The notes under the pieces: model-generated
What the model saw: only the letters and a program-made list of their open reading frames with translations
Told to the model about the DNA's origin: nothing
Database searches by the model: none
Shown here: in pieces, positions 1 through 8,988 of the stretch
How positions within the stretch are numbered: position 1 is the first letter of the stretch
Layout: each line of letters begins with the position of its first letter
Translations under genes and position numbers: made by a program
From: Thiomonas delicata
GTDB lineage: Bacteria; Pseudomonadota; Gammaproteobacteria; Burkholderiales; Burkholderiaceae_C
Direction of reading: 5' to 3'
NCBI RefSeq assembly: GCF_900088825.1
Contig: NZ_LT592171.1
Span: forward strand, 212,009-276,008
DNA: 64,000 nt

Positions 1-589
1 CGCCGAGGAACCCCGCCAGCAGGCCTTCCAGCTTCCAGGGGCGCAGCATGAAGGCCAGCAGCACGGAAAGCCCGTAGCCGCCCGCGTACAGCGCGACGAT
101 GGCGCGGTACTGCTTCAGCCCGGAGAGGAACACCGTGGCGATCCAGATATTGCACAACAGCGGCAGGCCGCCCGCCAGCAGCACGCGGAAGAAGTTGCTT
201 TCTCGCGGGAACAGCAGCAGGGCGACCAGCCAGCCGATGGCGCCCGCCACCGCGGTGCTGACGAGCAGGACACCCAGGAAGGCGGGCGCGACGGCCTCGC
301 GCTGCTTGGCGAACAAGGTGTCGGCCACCCAGCGCGTGAAGCCGAGCTGCAGGCCGCCGGACAGCACGAGCGAGCTCATGATGAGATAGGTGACCGTCAC
401 CTGGAACTGGGTGATGAGGGCATTGGGCAGCACCACGCCCAGCGACAGGATCCCGGTGATGATGAGGCCGAGGATGGAGAACACCCATGGGCCGGAGCTG
501 ATGATGGAGGCATAGGTGTAGGCGCGCAGCAGGCCCAGGTAGGACTCGCTGCGCAGCAGCTTGCGCAATTCGAAACCGATGCCTGCCAT
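1..589 (-). CDS. pelG: PelG, Pel polysaccharide inner-membrane transporter (3' end missing)
   Basis: PelG is the polytopic inner-membrane protein of the Pel machine. It is related to MOP/Wzx flippases and is thought to move the Pel chain with PelD, PelE and PelF. The first 196 codons are present and the rest lies left of the window. The N-terminus MAGIGFELRKLLRSESYLGL is the conserved opening of the family. Strongly hydrophobic segments follow (ISSGPWVFSILGLIITGIL and others). The start is fixed by a TGATG overlap: the pelF stop codon shares one base with this ATG, so the two are probably translationally coupled. It is the last gene of pelABCDEFG. Identity is secure. Completeness of the 3' part cannot be judged. 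Confidence 0.95.
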   Translation of the reverse strand, partial: MAGIGFELRKLLRSESYLGLLRAYTYASIISSGPWVFSILGLIITGILSLGVVLPNALITQFQVTVTYLIMSSLVLSGGLQLGFTRWVADTLFAKQREAVAPAFLGVLLVSTAVAGAIGWLVALLLFPRESNFFRVLLAGGLPLLCNIWIATVFLSGLKQYRAIVALYAGGYGLSVLLAFMLRPWKLEGLLAGFLG

Positions 590-2190
590 CAGCCCGTCTC
601 CTGCGGGCGCGGAATGCGCCCTTCGCGCAAGGCCGTGGCGAGCGCGCCGCGCGGCGGGGGTTCGGCCAGCCTGCTGCGCGCCAGCGCGTCTTCGTACACG
701 GCGCGGTATTTGGCGAACATGATGGGCTGGGTGTAGTAGCGCTCGACGCGGGCGATGCCGGCGGCCTGGGCGCGGGCATACGCCTCGGGGTCGCCGAGCA
801 GCGCGGTGCAGGCCTCGCCGAGAGCCTGGGCGTCGGCGATGCCGACCACGGCGCCGGCGCTGCCCAGGGCCTCGTCCTCGGGGCCCAGGCCGTCGATGAG
901 CTGGCGGCAGGAGCCGACGTCGGTGGTCACCGCGGGCACCCCGGCGGCATAGCCTTCCAGCAGCACCAGCGGCAGCGCCTCGCTGATGGACGACAGCACG
1001 ACCAGGCCGACTTTCGGCAGCAGTTCGACCAGCTTCTGGAAGCCCAGGAACTTGAGCCGGTCGCCCAGTTCCAGGCTTTCGGCCAGTTCGCGGCATTCGC
1101 GCGCGTAATCGGGGTGTTCGTCCTCCGGGCCGGCGATCCAGCCTTCCAGGCCGGGCATGCGGTTGGTCGCCACGCGCACGGCGCGGATGAAGGTTTTCAC
1201 ATCCTTGATCGGCACCACGCGGCCGATCAGGCACATCACCGTGGGCGGCTGGCTGGGGCGCAGCGCGCGCGTGGCGGCGAACGGCGGCACGTTGATGCCG
1301 TTGGCGATGAGGCAGGTGGTGGCGGGCTCGGCGCCGTCGGCCAGCTCGCGCAGGCGATTGGCCTCGTACAGCGCGATCACCGGGTCGGCGGCGTCATAGC
1401 ACATGCGCCCGAGCGATTCGAACAGCCGGATCCACAGCTGGCGGAAGTAGCCGGCCTCGCCGGCGTTGCGCTCCAGCACCGGCATGTTGTCGCTGATCCA
1501 CTGTGCCGAGAACAGGTCGATGCGCCGCTCCTTGGTGTAGATGCCGTGTTCGGACAGGATGAGCGGGCGGCCGGTGATGCGCGCCAGCACCGCGCCGAGA
1601 TAGCCGGCATAGCCGGTGGAAATGGTGTGATAGACGCGCGCCGGCGGCAGGCTGCGCGCCAGCGCGGCCAGGGTCCAGATCGGCGTGTGCATGGTGCGCA
1701 CGGTCCAGAAGTAGTCGACGAAGGACGGATCGGTGCAGCGCTGCAGGTACTGTTCGGTGAGGTAGCTCCAGGCGCGCTTGGAATGCAGGAAGTACTGCAG
1801 ATCGAGCCTGCCCTGCATGGCTTGCAGGCTCTGTTCCAGGACCTGGGCGCGCGCTTCGCGGCTGTCGCCCTCGCGCAGTTGCTCGTGCAGGTTGCGCACC
1901 AGCTCGGCGGTGGCGGCGTCGCCGGCGCTGCCCTGGGGCTTGGGCAGCACTTCCTCGCTGAACAGGTAATGCTCGGTCAGGCCCACCACGTTGGGCGGCA
2001 GCTTGTAGCGCGCCTCGCCGTAGTCCTCGCGGCGCGAGCCGAGAAAGCACAGGTGGAAACGCAGTTCGGGAAAGCCGTTGATGATCTGGTGCACCCAGCT
2101 CGACACTCCGCCCGACACATAGGGGTAGGTGCCTTCGAGCAGCAGCATCACGTCGATGGCCGGATCGGCCGCGGAGGTCGTCGCGTTCAT
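589..2190 (-). CDS. pelF: PelF, cytosolic GT4 glycosyltransferase for Pel
   Basis: PelF is the retaining glycosyltransferase that polymerises Pel from UDP-N-acetylhexosamine on the cytosolic face. The protein has 533 residues, usual for the family. The N-terminal motif LLLEGTYPYVSGGVSSWVHQ (about residues 16-35) is the PelF signature. The C-terminal half carries the GT4 nucleotide-sugar motif SEALPLVLLEGYAAGVPAVT, which includes the E-x7-E glutamates. I chose the ATG at 2190 because the family signature follows closely and this ATG overlaps the pelE stop as ATGA. The frame stays open further upstream, but that part is antisense-type translation of pelE and pelD. It is coupled to pelG downstream by TGATG. 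Confidence 0.96.
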   Translation of the reverse strand: MNATTSAADPAIDVMLLLEGTYPYVSGGVSSWVHQIINGFPELRFHLCFLGSRREDYGEARYKLPPNVVGLTEHYLFSEEVLPKPQGSAGDAATAELVRNLHEQLREGDSREARAQVLEQSLQAMQGRLDLQYFLHSKRAWSYLTEQYLQRCTDPSFVDYFWTVRTMHTPIWTLAALARSLPPARVYHTISTGYAGYLGAVLARITGRPLILSEHGIYTKERRIDLFSAQWISDNMPVLERNAGEAGYFRQLWIRLFESLGRMCYDAADPVIALYEANRLRELADGAEPATTCLIANGINVPPFAATRALRPSQPPTVMCLIGRVVPIKDVKTFIRAVRVATNRMPGLEGWIAGPEDEHPDYARECRELAESLELGDRLKFLGFQKLVELLPKVGLVVLSSISEALPLVLLEGYAAGVPAVTTDVGSCRQLIDGLGPEDEALGSAGAVVGIADAQALGEACTALLGDPEAYARAQAAGIARVERYYTQPIMFAKYRAVYEDALARSRLAEPPPRGALATALREGRIPRPQETG

Positions 2191-3218
2191 GCCTGTTGGT
2201 CCGGAGGCGACCACAGGCGCAGGATGGGACGCAGGCGCGGCGCGACCTGCGTGTTCCTGAGCTGGCCGAGGATGACCCCCACCGCGGTGAAGTTGCGGTG
2301 CTTCCAGGCCAGTTCGGCGGCATACGGCACCCAGACCGAAGGACTGGTCTGCTCGTCGAGCAGCAGCAGGGTGTTCTGCGCATTGTCGAGGTCGTCCTTC
2401 GCCATGCTCAGGCGCAGGCGCAGCATGAGCAGGGCGGGGTGGTCGGGCTGGGCCTGCAATCCCATGATCGTGTAATGCCAGGCCTGGTCCAGCGCGAACT
2501 TGCGCAGGTCGCCCTGCGCCAGACCCTGGTAGATGAACTCCATCTGCAGTTCGGCCACGCGCTGCGCCGCCCTGGCCAGGGTGTTGCCGCTGGAGCCCTG
2601 GCTGCGCAGGGCGTCGAGTTCCTTCTGGGCCTGCTGCAGGTCGGCGGTGAGGCGTTGTTCCCACTGGCTGGCGATGCCGTAGGCCAGCAGCCGGATCTCC
2701 TCGTCCGGGTCGCCCAGCAGGCTGCGCAGCAGCGGCAGCGCCAGGCGCGCCGGCATGTCGCGCAGGGCCAGCACGGCGCGGATGCGCTGCGGCGTCGGCG
2801 CCGTGGCGTCGGAGGCGATGCGCGCGATCTGCCCGGGGGGCAAGGCGTCGATGGCCTTGTCGAGCTGTGGGTCGATGGCATAGATGTCGAGCTGCGGAGC
2901 CTGCTGCACGGCGTCTTCGTCGCGCGTCCTCTTGGGCATGGCCAGGGCCAGACGCGACGCCAGCAACAGGCCCACCATGCCGATGAGCGGGAACAGCAGC
3001 GCGAGCAGGAACACCAGCAGCAGGGACAGGATGCGTGGCTGGCGCAGGCTGGGCGGCAGGGTCCACCAGACCAGCCAGCTCGCGGCCGCCGAGGCGCAGG
3101 CGTGCAGCAGCCAGAACAGCATGAGCTTGGCGTCGCCATGCGAGTTCAACAGCCACAGCGCGGCCGATTCCATCGACAGCGACAAGGCGAGCAGTTTGTA
3201 GAACCGGATCAGGTCCAT
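2187..3218 (-). CDS. pelE: PelE, inner-membrane TPR protein of the Pel complex
   Basis: PelE is a Pel-specific inner-membrane protein thought to help assemble the synthase complex with PelD, PelF and PelG. It has 343 residues. Two hydrophobic segments lie near the N-terminus (ALWLLN through the SWLVWW region, then ILSLLLVFLLALLFPLIGMV). The remainder is a helical, Ala/Leu-rich cytosolic domain with HEAT/TPR-like character (ALPLLRSLLGDPDEEIRLLA; later ALLMLRLRLSMAKDDLDNAQ). Assignment rests on position between pelD and pelF together with this architecture, because sequence conservation of PelE is low. It starts 12 bp after the pelD stop and ends in an ATGA overlap with pelF. Confidence 0.88.
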   Translation of the reverse strand: MDLIRFYKLLALSLSMESAALWLLNSHGDAKLMLFWLLHACASAAASWLVWWTLPPSLRQPRILSLLLVFLLALLFPLIGMVGLLLASRLALAMPKRTRDEDAVQQAPQLDIYAIDPQLDKAIDALPPGQIARIASDATAPTPQRIRAVLALRDMPARLALPLLRSLLGDPDEEIRLLAYGIASQWEQRLTADLQQAQKELDALRSQGSSGNTLARAAQRVAELQMEFIYQGLAQGDLRKFALDQAWHYTIMGLQAQPDHPALLMLRLRLSMAKDDLDNAQNTLLLLDEQTSPSVWVPYAAELAWKHRNFTAVGVILGQLRNTQVAPRLRPILRLWSPPDQQA

Positions 3219-3230
3219 GGCGCAGGTCGG

Positions 3231-4664
3231 TCAGATTTGGGTGATGCGCTTGCGCAGCTCGGCATAGTCGGCCGCGTGGCGCACCGGGTAGAAATCGACC
3301 CCGATGGTTTGCTTGGGCTGGTCCTGGCGGGCGAGGATGTTCTCCAGCGCGTCGATCATCTCGCGCCGATAGGCGGTCAGGCTGGCGCCGCCGATGATGG
3401 GCAGCAGCACGGCCAGAACCAGATGGCCCTTGTGCGTCTGCAGCCGCCACCAGCTGCTTTCGGGCGGCTGCAAGCCGGCGAATTCGTCGAGTACGTCCTC
3501 GCTGAGCCGGGCCTGGCCCATCCACAGCGCGCAGTAGCTGGGCAGTCCCGACGCCTCGTGCAGCGCGGCCAGATGCGCCCATTCCTGCTGCATGCCGATG
3601 GGGGACTCGGGCCACACCGCGCGCACGTCTTCCACCAGCAGTTCGAGCTGAGTGAAGTCGGCATAGGACGAGGCCAGGACCTGCAGGCGGCGCAGATTGA
3701 TGTCGTCGAAAGCCATGAAGGGCATGGTGTGCACCGCCAGCACGGCGTCGACCTCGTCGAACAGGTCCTGCCGCAGCGGCGCCGCGAACACCCATTGGTT
3801 GTACTGCGGGTTGGACAAGCCGGCCTGCGCGATGTGCGCCACTTCCCGGGTTTCCAGCACGTGCTCGATCAAGGGGTGGGCGGGGTCGAGCTTGGGTAGG
3901 TTCTGGCCGAGCCGCGCAACCAGCACCCAGCGTTCCGCTCCGCTCTTGCGCACGAAAATGCCCGCCTCGATCAGGCGGCAGGCCTGGCTGAGCAGTTGCA
4001 GGAATGACGCCGGGTCGGGCAGGGCGTCGATGTCAGCCTTGTCGCCGATCGCCGGTGCGGGTGCTGGGGCGCGCGCCAGAACAAGCGCGCGGCGCAGGCC
4101 GATGAGCGCGTCGCGCAGGGTCATGGGGCGATCGGTGAGTTCCTGCTCCAGCGTGGCCAGCGATTCTTTCACGATGAACAGCCGGCGCTTGGTGCGCTCC
4201 AGCCGCGCGGCGAGATCTTCCTGGATTTCGCGGTGGCGCAGGCTCTGCACCTTGTAGGCCGAACCGAACTCGCCGAGGATCAGGCTGACCAGCGCGCCGC
4301 CGAGGAAAAACTCGCCCGGGAACGCGGCCCTGCTGGTGGCGAAGAACTGTGCCCACATGCCGCCGTACAGCACGACGCCGAACAGGCCGTAGCCGGCGCC
4401 ATAGCGCACCGCCGCCAGCCAGGGGCCGAACCACACCCAGGGGAAACCGCCGTGCAGGCCGAGCGGGTCCTGGGGGTTGGCGCGCCAGCCGAGATACAGC
4501 GCCAGCCCGGGCAGCGCGGCGCTTTCCAGAATGGGCAGCAGGCGGTCCGCCTGCGCGTTCGGACGCCAGATGCGCAAGGCGCGCAACAAGCGCAGCCAGG
4601 GCGGGGTCCGTCGCGGCTGGCGCTGGCGCGTGACGCGGGCACGCAGGCGGGCGATGCGGCTCAT
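3231..4664 (-). CDS. pelD: PelD, c-di-GMP receptor-type subunit (GAF plus degenerate GGDEF)
   Basis: In studied species PelD is the inner-membrane receptor that switches on Pel synthesis when c-di-GMP binds the I-site of its degenerate GGDEF domain. This 477-residue protein has hydrophobic segments from about residue 45 to 135, a helical linker (about 140-180), a GAF-like domain (about 200-340) and a C-terminal degenerate GGDEF-like domain. Around residues 409-422 the strand THKGHLVLAVLLP sits where the GGDEF strand should be, and there is no GGDEF signature. By my ungapped alignment the RxxD I-site upstream of it reads as Pro-Glu-Ser-Ser-Trp-Trp, so I do not see the usual Arg and Asp (see findings). 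It lies between pelC (21 bp upstream) and pelE (12 bp downstream). Confidence 0.92.
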   Translation of the reverse strand: MSRIARLRARVTRQRQPRRTPPWLRLLRALRIWRPNAQADRLLPILESAALPGLALYLGWRANPQDPLGLHGGFPWVWFGPWLAAVRYGAGYGLFGVVLYGGMWAQFFATSRAAFPGEFFLGGALVSLILGEFGSAYKVQSLRHREIQEDLAARLERTKRRLFIVKESLATLEQELTDRPMTLRDALIGLRRALVLARAPAPAPAIGDKADIDALPDPASFLQLLSQACRLIEAGIFVRKSGAERWVLVARLGQNLPKLDPAHPLIEHVLETREVAHIAQAGLSNPQYNQWVFAAPLRQDLFDEVDAVLAVHTMPFMAFDDINLRRLQVLASSYADFTQLELLVEDVRAVWPESPIGMQQEWAHLAALHEASGLPSYCALWMGQARLSEDVLDEFAGLQPPESSWWRLQTHKGHLVLAVLLPIIGGASLTAYRREMIDALENILARQDQPKQTIGVDFYPVRHAADYAELRKRITQI

Positions 4665-4685
4665 GGCGACGCAGGGTGCGGGCGG

Positions 4686-5240
4686 TCAGGGTTTGGCTGC
4701 GGGCTTGGCCGGCGCGGCGACCACGTGCAGACCGCGCAGCAGGTCGGCGATCTGCGCCTGGCCGACCGCGGCCAGCGCCTGGTAACCCCAGCCCGATCGG
4801 CCGCCCGTGGCCGACCACACCACCCGGCCGCTGCGCATGTCGGTGACCTGCAGGGTCAGGCCGACGGCGGGTTCGCTGTCGACGCCGGTCTTGTAGCGCC
4901 ATTCGGTCACCGTGCCCGACAGGGCGTAGCTTGCGCCCTGGGCGCGCGCCCAGTCGAGCGTCTGCGCCCCCGTCGGCGACGGCTGCGCCTCCAGCGGATT
5001 GTCCGAGGGCTCCTGCGGATAGACGACGACGGTGCTCAGGCCCTTCTGCCGCAGCAGCGCCACCGTGATGGCCTGCGCGCGGTCCTGTACCTGCGGCGCC
5101 TCGGTGGCGTTGGCGAAGGGCAGCACGGCGAGCTTGTCCTGCGCCGGAATTTGCAAACCTTGCGTCGGCAAGGCGGTGGTGGCGCAGGCGGCCAGCAGCA
5201 GACTCATGCCGGCGGCGATCCAGATGCGGAAACGGTTCAT
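4686..5240 (-). CDS. pelC: PelC, outer-membrane lipoprotein of the Pel export pore
   Basis: PelC is a small periplasmic lipoprotein that in Pseudomonas forms a dodecameric ring under the PelB barrel and guides the cationic polymer out. The 184-residue product has a lipoprotein signal peptide. A hydrophobic stretch (IWIAAGMSLLLAACATT) ends in the lipobox LAAC, with the lipidated Cys at about residue 19. The mature part (KLAVLPFANATEA, then YALSGTVTEWRY) has the beta-rich look of the CsgG/PelC-like fold. It starts 70 bp after the pelB stop and ends 21 bp before pelD. Confidence 0.93.
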   Translation of the reverse strand: MNRFRIWIAAGMSLLLAACATTALPTQGLQIPAQDKLAVLPFANATEAPQVQDRAQAITVALLRQKGLSTVVVYPQEPSDNPLEAQPSPTGAQTLDWARAQGASYALSGTVTEWRYKTGVDSEPAVGLTLQVTDMRSGRVVWSATGGRSGWGYQALAAVGQAQIADLLRGLHVVAAPAKPAAKP

Positions 5241-5310
5241 CGGAAACTCCTGTGGTGCGTGGTGTGAGCGTGGATGTCGGTGACGGGGGGCATGGGCGCG
5301 GGGTCTCGGG

Positions 5311-8300
5311 TCAGGGGCCGAACCAGATGCGGTACTGGAGGCTCCATTGCCGGTTCAATCCCGTCGTGTCCTGCTGGCGCTGGTATTGCAGCGAGAGTTG
5401 GTCGCCGCCGAACACGGGGCCTTGCACGCCGAGGTTGATGCCGGTGGTATTGCCCAGGCGGCGCGAGCGCAGCAGGTCCAGTTCGCCGAAGGGCAGCCAG
5501 TGCGAACTGTAGCGGTCCGCCGCAAGCTGGTTCAGCGCGATGCCCAGGCCGTAGGCGTCGTCGCCGGCCGGGATGAACATGCTGGCGGGCGGGGGCACGC
5601 CGGCCGGGTTCAGGCGGGCATAGAACGCTTCGGGGGTTCCCGTGGCGGCGAACTGGTTGGAATAGCCGAGCACCTTGAGCGCCAGATCGGGCTCGCCCTG
5701 GCGCAGCCAGACGCCGGCCTGCACCTGCGTGCTGCGGCCCGTGCCGAGGTCGCTGCCCAGGCGCGTGGCGTAGCGCGAGTCGCTTTCGCTGACACTGGCC
5801 CAGAAGCGGCCGAAGGTCTTGGTCAGGGTCACGGCCAGCCGGTCGCGCCGGCCCGCCACGAGCAGGGCCCCGGATTCGTCGGCCACGGCGTGGCGTTGGG
5901 CCTGCGCCTGCAAGGCCATGCCGCCGGGCAGCGGCGCGCCGAGTGTCAGTTCCAGCGGGGTGATGCTGCCCAGCGCGGTGTTGCGGCCGATCTTGGCGCC
6001 GAGGTCGATGATGCCGTGCTTCCAACTCAGGCCCGCCTGCGCATCGGTCCAGGTCGGGGGCAGACCGGTGATGGCGCTGGCGTCGCGCGTGCTCAGCCGA
6101 TCACGCTCGACATGCAGGCTCAGTCTGAGACCGGGGGCGAGCGTGATGTTTTGTTCCAGCAACGGCCCCTGGCGCATCACCGCGTCGGTCTGCTGGCTGG
6201 CAAAGCGCAAGGTGGTGCGGTCGGCGAGGTTGATGCGGTCCTGCGCGGTCTGTCGCGCCAGGGCTTCGAGCGCGGGACTGCTGAGGCCTTGTTCGGCGGC
6301 TTGTTCCAGCACCCGGTCCGCCTGGCGCAGCGCCTGCATCGGGCGGCCGGCGGCGCGCAGGGCCTCGACGCGGTCGATCGGGGTCAGGGCGCGCGCGGCG
6401 CCGGCGTCGAGCAGATCGCGCACCTGCTCGCGGTCTCGTTCCTGCAAGGCCACCTGCAGTTCGATCGACTGGCGGTCGGCGCGCGTGAGCACGGCGCGCG
6501 CCAGCCACCAGCGCGCCGGAGCCGTGGTGTCCAGGTGCAGCAGCCAGTCGGCGATGGCGGCGTCCATCTGCTGGCGCGCCTGCGCCGGCACAGCACCGCT
6601 GCGCAGGCGCGCGCGCAACGCGGCGACGATGTCCTGCTGCGCCTGCCGCGGAGCCCTCCCGTAGGACAGGCGCAGCGCCGCCAGCAGATCGTCGAAGCGC
6701 AAGTGCGGCTTGCGCGTGCCGAAGGCAGCCGGCGCGCGGCGCAGCAAACGCCAGGCCTGGTCGTAGGCGGCTTGCGCCCGCACGGCGTGGCCGGCGCGGG
6801 TGAGCAGATCGCCGTAGTTCACCAGCCACAGGGTGTCCAGGCGCTTGCGTGGGTAAAGTCGCTGGCTGAGCGCCACGGCCAGCCGCAAATCGCCCAGCGC
6901 CTGCGCAACGGCGGCCTGCACCTCCAGGCCGCCAGGCGCGCGCTGCAAACCGGGGGCGAACTGCTTGAACGCCGTGCGCAGTTCGTCGAGGCGGTTCATG
7001 TCCAGCAGCAGCCAGAGCAGCGCGATCTGGTCGTCGCGGTTGTCCGGGGCCAGGCGCACGGCGGCACGCAGATCGGCCAGGGCTTCGCGGCGCCGGCCCA
7101 GCGCCTGCCAGACCTGGGAGCGCGCCGCGAAAACCTGTGGATCCCGCTTCAGTTCCTCGCCCAGCGCACCGGCGAACACCGTGCGCGTCCAGTCCTGCAG
7201 GCCCTGCAGGCTGGGCAACTTGACCAGCGCCTGCAGCCAGTCCATGGCGAGCGACTTGGTCGGTGCGATTTCCCAGGCTTTGGGCAGCAAAGCGAGCGCT
7301 GCCGCCGGCCCGTCGATCTGTTGCGTGAGCACGATGAAGCGTTCCACCTGGTACGGCTTCATGCGGCCGCGCAAGGCGGGCGCGTTCCAGGCACTGGCGT
7401 AGGCGGCGCGCGCCGCGCGCGTGTCGCCGAGATCCCAGTCGATGTCGGCCAGCAGGCCCTGGTGCGTGGCGCGCAGATCGTCCGTGCCACGGGCCTGCTG
7501 GGTTTGCGCGAGGACGTCGCGCGCCTGCTGGAACTGGCCGGCCTGCAGCAGCGCCAGCGCGTAGTCGATGCTGGCGCGCAGGTCCAGCGCGCCGAGTTTC
7601 AGACCCTTCGCATAGGTTTGCAGCGAGGCGTCCGTCTCGCCCATATTGCCCTGCAGCCATGCCAGCGGCCCGAGCAGGCTGGGGTGGGTCGGCGTGGCTT
7701 TGCGCAGCACGGCGACGGCCTGTTGTGGGTGGCCCTGGTTTTCGAGCGCCTGGGCATACTCCAGCCAGTCGCCGGCTGTCATGCCGCCCGTCCTGGCGCG
7801 CGCTTCCCAGTAGGCGATGAGGCCGCTGGAGGAATGCAGGTTGCCGGCCAGGCGGCGCACATTGCTCAAGGCTTCTTGCGTGATGCGTTGACGCAGCAGG
7901 GCCATCCACTGGTGCATGGCGGCATCCGGCTGGTTGTTCCATTCCAGGACCTGCGCGCGTCGCCGGGCCCAGGCCGTGCTGCGGTAGGGCGCGGCCAGTG
8001 CCGCGTCGGCGATGTGCAGCGCGCCGTTCAGATCGGTCGAAGCCAGCATCAGCCGCCACGCCAGTTCGGCCTGGGCGGCGTCGAGCTGGCGTGCGAGTTG
8101 GGCCGCGGGTTGCCTCAGGTCCACGGCGCGGCCCAGCCAGGCCAGCGCGTCCTGCGGCCGGTCGGCAGCAAGCGCGAGCCGCACCAGCTCCCAGGCCAGT
8201 TGCGGATCGGACGGGAGGTCGCGCGCATGGGCGGCGACCTGGGCGTAGGCCTGCTTGGCATCGCCCGAGGCCAGCAGCACGCGCGCAGCCCGCTGCAGCA

Positions 8301-8988
8301 GCGCGCGTTGCTGCGCCTGGGTGCGGGCAGCCGGCAGCGACGCGAACAGGACTTGCGCGGCGAGGCGGTATTCACCGAGCCCGAGCAGCAGTTGGCTGGT
8401 CTCGAGCGCGGCCGGTGTGGGCAGCGGGGTGTAGCGCAGCGCCATCGGGGCCAGACGCTGGATCGTTTTCTTGTCGTCCAGACCTTGCAGAAGAAGCAGT
8501 GTGGAGCGCCAATCGTCGAAATTGCGCGGCTGGGTCTGCGCGAGCAGGGCGACGAGCGCGCCGCGCGCCCGCTGCGCCTGCGCGGTCTGTCCGCGGGCGC
8601 GGGCATCGAACCAGAGGCGCTGCCAGATGCCCAGGCGCATCGCGTCGGCGCGCGGGTCGGCGCCCAATGGCTCGAGCGCGGCGAGTGCCTGCTGTGCCTG
8701 GCCGATGCTCATGTAGCGCTGCGCCAGCAGCAGGCGCAGGTCGGCGTTGCCGCCCTGCAGGCGCAGCAGGTGCTTGAGGTAGTCGATGGCGAGGCTGGTG
8801 TCCTGCGTGCTGCGCAGCAGTTGCATCAGCTCGCGCCCGGGCCACATCAGCGCCAGCGTCGCCGCGCCGATCAGCGCGAGTCCGGCGAGGGTGCCGCGCG
8901 GGAACAGCCTGCTGCGCCGCGGATCGTCGGGTGAAACCGAGAGCCGCTGTCGGTGTCGTTGCGGGCGCTGTCCGGATGGATTGGACAT
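5311..8988 (-). CDS. pelB: PelB, TPR scaffold and outer-membrane beta-barrel exporter
   Basis: PelB anchors the periplasmic modification enzyme PelA through TPR repeats and forms the outer-membrane porin for Pel. The product has 1225 residues, matching the usual length near 1200. One N-terminal membrane segment (LAGLALIGAATLALMWPG, about residues 33-50) is followed by a long Ala/Leu-rich TPR superhelix (about 60-900). The last roughly 300 residues have alternating, aromatic-ended beta-strand patterns, ending in QRQQDTTGLNRQWSLQYRIW and a final FGP, as expected for a 16-strand barrel. Its ATG overlaps the pelA stop as TGATG. The opposite strand is also open over nearly the whole gene, which is a GC-bias artefact. 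Confidence 0.94.
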   Translation of the reverse strand: MSNPSGQRPQRHRQRLSVSPDDPRRSRLFPRGTLAGLALIGAATLALMWPGRELMQLLRSTQDTSLAIDYLKHLLRLQGGNADLRLLLAQRYMSIGQAQQALAALEPLGADPRADAMRLGIWQRLWFDARARGQTAQAQRARGALVALLAQTQPRNFDDWRSTLLLLQGLDDKKTIQRLAPMALRYTPLPTPAALETSQLLLGLGEYRLAAQVLFASLPAARTQAQQRALLQRAARVLLASGDAKQAYAQVAAHARDLPSDPQLAWELVRLALAADRPQDALAWLGRAVDLRQPAAQLARQLDAAQAELAWRLMLASTDLNGALHIADAALAAPYRSTAWARRRAQVLEWNNQPDAAMHQWMALLRQRITQEALSNVRRLAGNLHSSSGLIAYWEARARTGGMTAGDWLEYAQALENQGHPQQAVAVLRKATPTHPSLLGPLAWLQGNMGETDASLQTYAKGLKLGALDLRASIDYALALLQAGQFQQARDVLAQTQQARGTDDLRATHQGLLADIDWDLGDTRAARAAYASAWNAPALRGRMKPYQVERFIVLTQQIDGPAAALALLPKAWEIAPTKSLAMDWLQALVKLPSLQGLQDWTRTVFAGALGEELKRDPQVFAARSQVWQALGRRREALADLRAAVRLAPDNRDDQIALLWLLLDMNRLDELRTAFKQFAPGLQRAPGGLEVQAAVAQALGDLRLAVALSQRLYPRKRLDTLWLVNYGDLLTRAGHAVRAQAAYDQAWRLLRRAPAAFGTRKPHLRFDDLLAALRLSYGRAPRQAQQDIVAALRARLRSGAVPAQARQQMDAAIADWLLHLDTTAPARWWLARAVLTRADRQSIELQVALQERDREQVRDLLDAGAARALTPIDRVEALRAAGRPMQALRQADRVLEQAAEQGLSSPALEALARQTAQDRINLADRTTLRFASQQTDAVMRQGPLLEQNITLAPGLRLSLHVERDRLSTRDASAITGLPPTWTDAQAGLSWKHGIIDLGAKIGRNTALGSITPLELTLGAPLPGGMALQAQAQRHAVADESGALLVAGRRDRLAVTLTKTFGRFWASVSESDSRYATRLGSDLGTGRSTQVQAGVWLRQGEPDLALKVLGYSNQFAATGTPEAFYARLNPAGVPPPASMFIPAGDDAYGLGIALNQLAADRYSSHWLPFGELDLLRSRRLGNTTGINLGVQGPVFGGDQLSLQYQRQQDTTGLNRQWSLQYRIWFGP

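Noticed and set aside
99-389. A 96-codon + strand frame near the left edge
   Set aside because: It lies opposite pelG, whose conserved N-terminus is clear. No motif or RBS supports it.
5347-8934. A 1195-codon open frame on the + strand opposite pelB, and similar long frames opposite pelA, pelE/pelF, rne and ftsK
   Set aside because: Their translations are Arg/Gly/Gln/Ala-rich without any family motif, and the minus-strand genes are strongly recognisable. High GC removes stops from the antisense frame.
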